Below, in pieces: positions 40,552-47,578 of a stretch of 47,578 nt of DNA. The notes below the pieces were generated by a model that made no database searches, was not told the origin of the DNA, and saw nothing but the letters and a program-made list of their open reading frames with translations. The translations under genes and the position numbers were made by a program. How positions within the stretch are numbered: the first letter of the stretch is position 1; each line of letters opens with the position of its first letter. Source of the stretch: G963692885 sp964657395 (GTDB lineage Bacteria > Acidobacteriota > Terriglobia > Terriglobales > Acidobacteriaceae); NCBI GenBank assembly GCA_964657395.1, contig CAZZUX010000014.1:1-47578 (forward strand), in the 5' to 3' direction.

Positions 40552-41466
40552 ATGGCAGCGATGGATGATCGGATACAGACACTCAATGAGCGTTTCGCGA
40601 TCGAGGGAGTAGCGCAGGTTGTGATTGGCAACCGCGGATTGCCAAAGGTGCACGTGACGACGGCAGCGGGTGAGGCGGAGGTCTACTTGCATGGTGCGCA
40701 GGTGACGTCGTGGAAGCCGAAGGGCTGGGATGATGTGTTTTTTCTGAGCTCACAATCGAGCTTTGAAGATGGAAAAGCGATCCGCGGCGGCGTCCCTGTG
40801 TGCTTTCCGTGGTTTCGTAATAAGGCCAATGACAGCAAGGCGCCGTCTCACGGTTTTGTGCGAACCCGGAGCTGGGAGCTTGAAGGAATATCGGAATCGG
40901 CTGAAGGAGTGACAGTCACGCTGGCCACGGTGAGCGACGATGCGAGCCGCAGGTGGTGGCCGCATGAGTTAAGGATTGTGCATCGCGTCACGGTAGGCGC
41001 CGAATTAAGGATGGAATTAACAGTGAGTAATACGGGGAGGACTGCTTTTCGCTTTGAGGAGGCGCTGCATAGCTATCACCTCGTGAGCGATGCGAGGAGC
41101 GTGCGTGTGTCCGGACTGGATGGAGCGAGGTACCAGGATAATGTGGACGGAAACCGGGAGAAGTTGCAGGCGGGCGATTTGGTGTTTACTGGTCCGACTG
41201 ACAATGCTTATCTCGGTACGGGTACTGAATTGAAGTTGATGGATCCGGGATTGCGCAGGCAGATCGTCATCACCAAGAAGAATTCGCTTAGTACGGTGGT
41301 GTGGAATCCCTGGGGTGAAGGGGCAAGGGCGCTGGGCGATCTCGGTGATGACGAGTGGACGCAGATGGCGTGTGTGGAGGCCAGTAATATGCGGACGGCT
41401 GCTGTGGAGCTTGCGCCGGGCCAAGAGCATGTGATGACAGCGCGCATTGCCGTGGAGAGCCTGTAG
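40552..41466 (+). CDS. D-hexose-6-phosphate mutarotase (YeaD-like)
   Basis: A 304-residue beta-sandwich aldose-epimerase-type enzyme that equilibrates alpha and beta anomers of glucose-6-phosphate and related sugars. AEVYLHGAQVTSWKPKG, the phosphate-site region IRGGVPVCFPWF, SHGFVRTRSWEL, the catalytic His in ALHSYHLVSD and the C-terminal VEASNMRTAAVELAPG are all YeaD-type. It is cytosolic and divergent from the FAD oxidoreductase gene. Nicotinamidase follows four bases after its stop, so the two are likely cotranscribed. Confidence 0.9.
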   Translation: MAAMDDRIQTLNERFAIEGVAQVVIGNRGLPKVHVTTAAGEAEVYLHGAQVTSWKPKGWDDVFFLSSQSSFEDGKAIRGGVPVCFPWFRNKANDSKAPSHGFVRTRSWELEGISESAEGVTVTLATVSDDASRRWWPHELRIVHRVTVGAELRMELTVSNTGRTAFRFEEALHSYHLVSDARSVRVSGLDGARYQDNVDGNREKLQAGDLVFTGPTDNAYLGTGTELKLMDPGLRRQIVITKKNSLSTVVWNPWGEGARALGDLGDDEWTQMACVEASNMRTAAVELAPGQEHVMTARIAVESL

Positions 41467-41470
41467 GAGA

Positions 41471-42091
41471 ATGACGATCGGAACGGAAGATGTGCTGATC
41501 GTGATTGATGTACAGAACGACTTCTGTCCGGGTGGCGCGCTGGCAGTGAGTGGGGGAGACCTTGTAATACCAGTCATTCACGAGATTGCCAGGCACTTTG
41601 AACATATTGTTGTGACACAGGACTGGCATCCGCCCAGGCACCGTTCTTTCGCCAGTGTTCATCCCGGTCGAAGCCCGATGGAGATGGTGGAGACTGCGCA
41701 TGGATTGCAAAGGCTCTGGCCCGATCATTGTGTACAGGGTACTTACGGAGCGCAGCTGCATGCAGCACTGGAACTTACGCGAGCGGAGCTCATCCTGCGC
41801 AAGGGATTCCATATCGACATTGATTCCTACTCAGCATTTTTCGAGAATGATCATGCGACCCTGACGGGGCTTGCCGGCTATCTGCGTGAGCGAGGGCTGC
41901 GACGCGTATTTTGTGCCGGACTGGCCTTTGATTTTTGCGTCGGCTATTCGGCGCTGGACGCCCGTCGGTGCGGTCTGGATGCGGTTGTGTTCAGGAAGGC
42001 GTGCAGAGGGATTGATGTTGAGGGATCTGTCAGGCGGATGGAGGAAGAATTGCGAAATGCGGGAGGCGTATTGATGGATGCTCTTAGTTGA
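41471..42091 (+). CDS. pncA: Nicotinamidase/pyrazinamidase
   Basis: A 206-residue cytosolic amidohydrolase that turns nicotinamide into nicotinate in the NAD salvage pathway. The catalytic triad is visible: Asp13 in VIDVQNDFCPGGAL, Lys111 in LILRKGFH, and Cys156 in LAFDFCVGYSALDA. The metal-site region is VVTQDWHPPRHRSFA. An upstream in-frame ATG at 41447 lies inside the mutarotase gene; the ATG at 41471 fits the family start. It is probably cotranscribed with the mutarotase. A strong terminator follows. Confidence 0.92.
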   Translation: MTIGTEDVLIVIDVQNDFCPGGALAVSGGDLVIPVIHEIARHFEHIVVTQDWHPPRHRSFASVHPGRSPMEMVETAHGLQRLWPDHCVQGTYGAQLHAALELTRAELILRKGFHIDIDSYSAFFENDHATLTGLAGYLRERGLRRVFCAGLAFDFCVGYSALDARRCGLDAVVFRKACRGIDVEGSVRRMEEELRNAGGVLMDALS

Positions 42092-42139
42092 TTACAGGAG
42101 ATGTTCGCGTTCTTCACAAATCCCATAGGCTTCAATAAG

Positions 42140-42166
42140 AACAGGGACGACTTAGTCGTCCCTGTT
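42140..42166. terminator. Bidirectional terminator
   Basis: AACAGGGACGAC (42140-42151) and GTCGTCCCTGTT (42155-42166) form a perfect 12-base-pair stem around TTA, followed by TGTTG on plus and preceded by TTATTG-like sequence on minus. It separates pncA from the convergent TonB-receptor gene. Confidence 0.85.
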
Positions 42167-42195
42167 TGTTGAAGGTTGAAGGTTTGTAAATCGAG

Positions 42196-45100
42196 TTAGA
42201 AGGTAATTCTAGCGGTGACCTGCAGGTTACGCGGAGTGGACACGGTGCCGGTGGGGACACCGAAGTTGCCGTCGGTCGGGTTGAGATCGCCTGGTATCGC
42301 GAACTGGTGGCGATTAAAGGCGTTCAGAAATTCTCCCTTGAGGACGAAATCAACGCCTTCCTTGATGGGCGTGGTCTTGATGACGCTGATGTCTTCATTG
42401 AAGTATTTCTGTGTACGTATTTCCCCTGTGACACGCGGAATGTTCCCAAATTCCCAGGCTGCGTTCGGTCTCAGGTTCCGGACTGCAGCGGCATTCGGAT
42501 CAATGAACGCGGCCGGATTGAAGTAGTTGTTTTCGGAGGATGGTCCGAGAGGGTTGAGATGGCCGCTGGTATAAGCGGCACTTGCCAGCGATTGTTGCGG
42601 ATTGCGGCTGTAGTACAGCGAGTTTTCAAATCCGGGCACACCGGTTGCGCAGCAGAAAGAAACGGGCTGACCCGATTCGTATCTTTGCACACTGCCGAGC
42701 TCCCATCCGCCGGCCACATAACTGGCAACGCCGCTATGGAGAAACTTCTGCTGCTTTCCGAAAGGTAAGCGGTACAGAGGTGCGACGACGAAGGTGTGCG
42801 GAATATCCTGGGCACTTATCGCCTTTTCCTGCCGCAAATCAAACGGATTTTGTACCTGCGAGACGCTGATGCCATTGTTGGGAAGGGCACTGTCTGCATC
42901 TGTGAGGTTCTTGGCCCATGTGTAAGAGGCTTGCAAAGTCAGGCCATTGCGGTAGCGACGGGTAAGTGAAACGAGCAGCGCGTTGTAAGTGGACATGCCG
43001 ACGTTCTGCAGACAGCAGCCGGAGTCAATGTAGTCATACTGCGGGAAGGGTCGCAGCGCACGCTGTACCGGTGCATTCGCGCCCCACAGAGTTGTGAATC
43101 CGTTAAAGGGAACGGCCACCCCGGCGTTGTTGCCGACGACACTTGCATTGAGTGTGTTGCCGAGCGCGAATGCGCTGATGGGGATGTTGTTAATGTTCTG
43201 AACGTTCGATCGCAGGTTCTGTGCCTTGTTGCCGAGGTAACCGACTTCGAGGATCAGGTCGGGAGCCACTTCCTGCTGCATCTGCAGACTCCATTCATAC
43301 ACGGCGGCAGGCTTGCCATCCTGCGGCTGGATATAGGAGCCAGTGACAGCCTGTCCATTGAAGAGGCCCGGATCGAGGTCGGGCGGCTGACTATAGGCCG
43401 GAAAACCTGAATCGAGGGCGAAAGCAGCGGAGAAGCCGTCCGAGCTGGTGAAGCTGGGCTGGATTTTGTAGCCCGCGTCCATGCTGCCGCCGAAGTCAGA
43501 GAACTGAAGTGGCCCGTAAAAGATAGCTCCGCCGCCGCGGAAGACGGTTTTGCCATTGCTGGCGGTAGGAGTGTAGGCGAAACCAATACGCGGTGCTATG
43601 TCTTTGTAATAGGTGTTGGCCCAGCGCTGCTGGCTGCGGGTATTGGTTCCAAAGACGAGCGCACCGGGAATGCCATAGGCCGTGTCAGTAGCAGTAGGAC
43701 TGAAGTTAGACGTGGCGTTGTGGGCTTCGGAGCGAGGTACGTCAACATCCCAGCGGACGCCGAGGTTCAAGGTGAGATTGCTGTTGACCTTGATGTCGTC
43801 CTGGGCGAAGAGGGCGTAGTAGTAGGAAGTCCAGCGGGGCTTTTCCGAGTACAGGCCGAGCGAGAAGTTACCACCGGATGCTGCGCCAAGCAGCAGACTG
43901 GCGAAGCTATTGCCATCGAACTCGTTATTTGCAGGATCGGAAGATGTCTGTACGCGTGCGTAGTTGGTCGCCGCTGTCGGATTATTAATCGGGGAGTATT
44001 GCTGCAGCCGGTAATCAAATCCGAATTTGAAGCTATTGCGGCCTTTTTCTACGTTGACGCTGTCATTGACGCGCCAGCCATTGTCGATGTTGTCGTCATT
44101 CTGGCCGGGATTGCCGAAGTTGGCAAAGCTGTCGCGACCGTCGAAAGTGAATTGCGGAAAGTTATTCGAAGCAGGTGAATTTGGAATACCTAGCTTCTGG
44201 GCGTAGTCGATGCCATTCGAAATTGGAATTGCGAAGTTGGCGCTGTTGGTGCGGTTGTAGCCGAAGTTCAGGTGGTTGAGCACCGTTGGCTTGACGGCGT
44301 AATCCCATCCGAAGCGACTGAGGTGTGTCTCGAAATCCTGCTTCCAGGTGTTCGGATCGAGAGGATAGGGAAGGATGGGGTTGCCACCCGATGTGCGGTT
44401 GTTATCGCGAGTGGAATAAGAAACGAAGATCTTGCTCTTGTCGGAGAGGCTGGTATCAACGCGGACGGTATAAGTGGTGTTCGTGAGAGGGATGGTGCTG
44501 GCGAAGAAGAAGTTATTGAACTGATTGTTGTTGGAAGGAGCCGGCAGGTAGGAAAGAAGATTCTTCGTGACGTTGCTGAAGCGAGTTGCTGGGATTACGT
44601 TGCCGGCGAAGGCAGAGCGGCAGGGCGTTCCGTTAACGACGCGCTGTGTGGATGGATCGAAGATCTCACCTGGATAGACAGTAGTTCCGTCGCAGGGATT
44701 GGTGGGAAATGGTGAACCGGGCGTCGCCGCGGGTGGAGCGAGAGGATTGAACAGGGCAGTGAAGTCACCGTTGCGTTCTGCAAGGGTTGGAATTGTGGTG
44801 GTCTGCGTGGCTCCAAGATTCTGCTTAAACTGTTCCCACGAAAAAAAGAAGAAGACTTTGTCATGGCCGTTGTAGAGCCTGGGAATGCTGACGGGTCCAC
44901 CAAGGCTGCCGCCGAAATCATTCTGCTTATCGCTGGGTGTGCGGAACTGGGCGGCGCAGGCGGGAGTGTCGTTGGTACCGACGCATGTTAGCGCGCGATT
45001 GCCATCATTGAACCATGTGTTTGCGTCCATGGCTTCGTTGCGGAAGATGTCGAATGCTGTACCGTGATAGCTATTTCCGCCTGACTTAGTAACAAAGTTC

Positions 45101-45837
45101 TCGATGCCCCCGGTAGTGCGTCCATATTCCGCTTCGGGGATAGCTGTGGTGATCTTGAATTCCTGAAGAGCTTCGACGGAGGGAGCTTCTTCGTCGAAGG
45201 AGGAGCCATTCTCACTTCGTGTCTGGCTTGCGCCGTCGAGGAGAACTTCGTTTCCGTATTCCTGGCCGCCGGAAATTTTCGATAGGAAAATACCGTTGTT
45301 GCTATTTGCCGTGCCGGGACCGGTGGTGCCTGGGAGTAGAAATTCAAAGGCTTCCGGGGAGCGAAGGGCGCCGACGCCGCCGAGGGCGAGGGGCAGCTCA
45401 ACGATCTGGCGTGAGACGACGGTGCCGCCTACGTCGGAAGATTCTGTTTCGACTGTCGGCGCTGAAGCGTCGACGTTGACGGTAGTGCTGGCGCCGCCAG
45501 GCGCGAGGGTGAGATTGAGTGCGGAGGTGGTGCCGACGGTGACTTCCACGCCGTGCTGTACCTGGGTGCCGAAGCCTGATGCGGACGCTGTGACATCGTA
45601 AGTTCCAAGGGGCAGTTCGGGAAACCGGTATGTGCCTGCGGAGGTGGACGTGGTATCGAGGCTGGCCCCGGAAGCCTTGTTGACGACGGTAATTTTCGCC
45701 CCGGAAACTACGGCGCCGGTTGGATCAACTACATTGCCGGCAAGCGAACCGCGAACGCTCTGGGCGGAGACGCCAAGGGTGATCAAGGCGATTGCAAATA
45801 ACGCGCAGAACAGGTGCGCTATATTCCTGAGCTTCAT
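42196..45837 (-). CDS. Oar-like TonB-dependent outer-membrane receptor
   Basis: A 1213-residue outer-membrane protein. GGAGG four bases before ATG 45837 gives a signal peptide (HLFCALFAIALITLGVSAQS). A carboxypeptidase-regulatory-like domain follows at about residues 27-110 (GSLAGNVVDPTGAVVSGAKI), then a plug domain (EYGRTTGGIENFVTKSGGNS) and the 22-strand barrel, ending ARITF with the terminal aromatic typical of Omp insertion. This Oar-like class is heavily expanded in Acidobacteriota and is thought to import glycans or other large substrates. No SusD partner or TonB gene is adjacent. The gene is followed at once by the pncA terminator and is monocistronic. Confidence 0.93.
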   Translation of the reverse strand: MKLRNIAHLFCALFAIALITLGVSAQSVRGSLAGNVVDPTGAVVSGAKITVVNKASGASLDTTSTSAGTYRFPELPLGTYDVTASASGFGTQVQHGVEVTVGTTSALNLTLAPGGASTTVNVDASAPTVETESSDVGGTVVSRQIVELPLALGGVGALRSPEAFEFLLPGTTGPGTANSNNGIFLSKISGGQEYGNEVLLDGASQTRSENGSSFDEEAPSVEALQEFKITTAIPEAEYGRTTGGIENFVTKSGGNSYHGTAFDIFRNEAMDANTWFNDGNRALTCVGTNDTPACAAQFRTPSDKQNDFGGSLGGPVSIPRLYNGHDKVFFFFSWEQFKQNLGATQTTTIPTLAERNGDFTALFNPLAPPAATPGSPFPTNPCDGTTVYPGEIFDPSTQRVVNGTPCRSAFAGNVIPATRFSNVTKNLLSYLPAPSNNNQFNNFFFASTIPLTNTTYTVRVDTSLSDKSKIFVSYSTRDNNRTSGGNPILPYPLDPNTWKQDFETHLSRFGWDYAVKPTVLNHLNFGYNRTNSANFAIPISNGIDYAQKLGIPNSPASNNFPQFTFDGRDSFANFGNPGQNDDNIDNGWRVNDSVNVEKGRNSFKFGFDYRLQQYSPINNPTAATNYARVQTSSDPANNEFDGNSFASLLLGAASGGNFSLGLYSEKPRWTSYYYALFAQDDIKVNSNLTLNLGVRWDVDVPRSEAHNATSNFSPTATDTAYGIPGALVFGTNTRSQQRWANTYYKDIAPRIGFAYTPTASNGKTVFRGGGAIFYGPLQFSDFGGSMDAGYKIQPSFTSSDGFSAAFALDSGFPAYSQPPDLDPGLFNGQAVTGSYIQPQDGKPAAVYEWSLQMQQEVAPDLILEVGYLGNKAQNLRSNVQNINNIPISAFALGNTLNASVVGNNAGVAVPFNGFTTLWGANAPVQRALRPFPQYDYIDSGCCLQNVGMSTYNALLVSLTRRYRNGLTLQASYTWAKNLTDADSALPNNGISVSQVQNPFDLRQEKAISAQDIPHTFVVAPLYRLPFGKQQKFLHSGVASYVAGGWELGSVQRYESGQPVSFCCATGVPGFENSLYYSRNPQQSLASAAYTSGHLNPLGPSSENNYFNPAAFIDPNAAAVRNLRPNAAWEFGNIPRVTGEIRTQKYFNEDISVIKTTPIKEGVDFVLKGEFLNAFNRHQFAIPGDLNPTDGNFGVPTGTVSTPRNLQVTARITF

Positions 45838-46253
45838 ACTGCCTCCAAAGGTCTGCAAATGAGACTCGCCGCCCGGCGGGCACATAGATGTGCCGATTGT
45901 TGTCCATGCTCGGGAGAGGCGAGGAATAAGTCATGTCGATCGGGTGGACTGGAAGCATCCTTTTACATCTCGGAAACTAGATGACGATGCAAGCACCTGT
46001 CAAAGTAGCTGATGCTGACATCAATCTTTCGTTTGATTCGGTGGAATGGCTATAGCTATTGCTAAGTCAGATTCAGCTTTGTTGTTTACGTTCAAGGTAT
46101 TTTCCCTGGATGCCGGGCAACTCGAGATTGGGACGGTGCATCTCGCCGCCTTCTCGACAGTATGTCGGTGCTTAGGGCATGCTTGACGTTTGCTCGCGCT
46201 GTCGCGCGAAGGGAAGTTCGAAAAATCCTAAACGCATTTGGAAGAAGGTTGCG
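45838..46253. other. Divergent regulatory gap
   Basis: About 415 bases between the TonB-receptor start and the glycosidase start. It must carry both promoters. It is less GC-rich around 45990-46090 than its surroundings. No gene, terminator or recognisable operator is seen. Confidence 0.4.
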
Positions 46254-47423
46254 ATGCAGAGTTGGAAACGCTTCGTGGGCGGTCTGCTTGTATCTGCGGT
46301 TCTGAGCAGTAGTGCGTTCGCCCGCGCACGGTGGAGTGTCGAAGAGGCGAATGCCTGGTACGGGAAACAGCCGTGGCCGGTGGGTTCCAACTTCATTCCG
46401 AAAGATGCGATCAATCAGCTGGAGATGTGGCAGGCGACCACGTTTGATCCCGATGAGATCGACCGTGAACTTGGCCTGGCACAAGGGCTGGGTATGACGA
46501 CAATGCGGGTCTTTCTGCATGATCTTTTGTGGAAGCAGGATCAGCGGGGTTTTGAGAAACGCCTCGACGAGTTTCTGACGATCGCTGACAGACACCATAT
46601 ACATCCGATATTGGTGCTATTTGATTCGTGCTGGTATCCGGAGCCGGAGACAGGGCCGCAGCGGCCGCCTATGCCGGGGATTCATAACTCGGGTTGGGTG
46701 CAGGGTCCGGGCGCGCATGCGCTGGAGACCGAGGCAGAGTATGGAAGGCTCGAAGCTTATGTGAAAGGCGTGGTCGGCGCTCATGCGAAGGATCCGCGGG
46801 TTCTTGCGTGGGATGTATGGAACGAGCCGGACAATACCAATGCCAGCAGCTGGGGTAAGCAGGATCCTCCGAACAAAGTTCAACTGGTTGCTCACTTACT
46901 GCCACAGGTGTTTGCGTGGGCGCGTTCTGCTGATCCTATACAGCCGCTGACGAGTGGCGTATGGCATGACAATCCAGAGGAAAACAAGCTTGAGTCTGTG
47001 GCGAAGATACAGCTGGAGGAGTCTGACATTATCTCCTTCCACAATTACGAATGGCCGGAGCAATTCGAAGCGCATGTGCAGGCACTTCAGCGCTTTCATC
47101 GGCCTCTGATATGCACAGAATATATGGCTCGACCGGTGGGCAGTACGTTCGACCAGATATTACCGCTGGCCAAGAAATACGATGTCGGTGCTATTAACTG
47201 GGGATTTGTTGCGGGCAAGACGCAGACGTATCTGCCGTGGGATTCGTGGCAGCATCCTTACGTGGATAAGCCGCCGGTTGTATGGTTTCACGAGATTTTC
47301 CGGGAGGATTACACGCCTTATCGGGAGCGTGAAATAGAGATCATCCGGTCTTTGACAGGGGCCAAGGGGACTGGTGCTAAAAACAGCATGGCTGCTGAGC
47401 GACAGGCGGCAGGTAATTACTGA
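46254..47423 (+). CDS. Secreted GH5-like (clan GH-A) glycoside hydrolase
   Basis: A 389-residue exported enzyme. AGAAGG five bases upstream decides the ATG at 46254, which gives a signal peptide (RFVGGLLVSAVLSSSAFARA). The (beta/alpha)8 barrel carries the acid/base glutamate in WDVWNEPDNTN (Glu191) and the nucleophile in CTEYMARPVGS (Glu289), the clan GH-A pair; FHNYEWPEQFEAHV and INWGFVAGKTQT are substrate-cleft segments. Beta-glucan or mannan specificity cannot be told. The divergent neighbour is the TonB receptor, so export and uptake could be linked. The stop overlaps the convergent TPR gene by seven bases. Confidence 0.85.
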   Translation: MQSWKRFVGGLLVSAVLSSSAFARARWSVEEANAWYGKQPWPVGSNFIPKDAINQLEMWQATTFDPDEIDRELGLAQGLGMTTMRVFLHDLLWKQDQRGFEKRLDEFLTIADRHHIHPILVLFDSCWYPEPETGPQRPPMPGIHNSGWVQGPGAHALETEAEYGRLEAYVKGVVGAHAKDPRVLAWDVWNEPDNTNASSWGKQDPPNKVQLVAHLLPQVFAWARSADPIQPLTSGVWHDNPEENKLESVAKIQLEESDIISFHNYEWPEQFEAHVQALQRFHRPLICTEYMARPVGSTFDQILPLAKKYDVGAINWGFVAGKTQTYLPWDSWQHPYVDKPPVVWFHEIFREDYTPYREREIEIIRSLTGAKGTGAKNSMAAERQAAGNY

Positions 47424-47578
47424 GGAGCTACATGCAGACGCTGGGCTGACTTGCGGTTGTTGTCATCGGCCATCTTTGCTGCAAGAGCTAACTGCTCTTC
47501 GGACTCCTGTTTGCGATTGAGCTTGGCCAAGGCGAGTCCGAGATAGTAATGGCCCGTTTGATAATCCGGCGCCGCAGC
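47417..47578 (-). CDS. TPR protein, C-terminal part (cut by window end)
   Basis: The last 53 codons of a gene that runs off the right edge. The visible sequence has one full TPR-type unit (PDYQTGHYYLGLALAKLNRK, QESEEQLALAAKMADDNNRK) and a short tail SAQRLHVAPQ before a TAA at 47417-47419. The start, length and any signal peptide lie outside the window. Confidence 0.7.
   Translation of the reverse strand, partial: AAAPDYQTGHYYLGLALAKLNRKQESEEQLALAAKMADDNNRKSAQRLHVAPQ

Noticed and set aside
1..47578. CRISPR arrays, tRNA or rRNA genes, insertion sequences, prophage
   Set aside because: No regularly spaced repeats, cloverleaf-type conserved arms, ribosomal RNA stretches, transposases or phage structural genes were found by reading.

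Overview
The window looks like a chromosomal segment of a Gram-negative bacterium of the Acidobacteriota, most likely the Terriglobia/Acidobacteriaceae group. The pointers are a 1.2-kb-codon Oar-type TonB-dependent receptor with an N-terminal carboxypeptidase-regulatory domain and no SusD partner, many secreted or Tat-exported glycan and oxidoreductase enzymes, DUF5522, RcnB-like and DUF1003 small proteins, and dispersed GGGTGCCC...GGGTGGG hairpin repeats. The assignment is inferred from gene style. No rRNA, tRNA, CRISPR array, transposase or phage gene was seen.

Left end (0-7.3 kb): aspartase (aspA), a DUF1003 membrane protein, and molybdenum-cofactor genes moeA and moaC. Between the two moco genes lie three perfect 16-bp parS (ParB-binding) palindromes. 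Plus-strand base composition changes from C-rich (left) to G-rich (right) around 3.6-5.3 kb whatever the gene direction, which is the sign expected at a replication origin. A DinB-like protein, a secreted GH27 alpha-galactosidase and two small proteins follow.

7.4-16 kb: a full-length Lhr-type helicase overlaps a small Cys-rich DUF5522 gene. Next comes a 2.2-kb stretch without intact genes that holds the wreckage of at least three: DUF4260, a tautomerase, and an unknown secreted protein, each broken by several frameshifts. FUSC-like, zinc-ribbon and small membrane proteins follow.

16-25 kb: secreted metallophosphoesterase, Tat-exported large-subunit catalase (katE), a secreted TPR protein with a carboxypeptidase-regulatory domain, queC (queuosine), RcnB-like and DUF3309-like small proteins, a Dabb protein, a GNAT acetyltransferase and trmFO (tRNA m5U54).

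25-36 kb: a carbohydrate-oxidation region. It holds a Tat-exported Gfo/Idh/MocA oxidoreductase, a zinc alcohol dehydrogenase translationally coupled to an SDR, a secreted MBL hydrolase, and an ACS-type MFS transporter divergent from a KdgF-like cupin, a second SDR, a GH3/PA14 beta-glycosidase and a secreted MetX-like hydrolase. Together these suggest uptake and breakdown of uronate- or glycan-derived sugars (inference).

36-47.6 kb: secreted YncE-type beta-propeller; a coupled operon of FAD amine/carotenoid-type oxidoreductase, APC permease and VOC protein; hexose-6-phosphate mutarotase and nicotinamidase; the TonB receptor; a secreted GH5-like glycosidase; and the 3' end of a TPR gene running off the window. 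Most genes stand alone or in pairs, with inverted-repeat terminators between convergent units.
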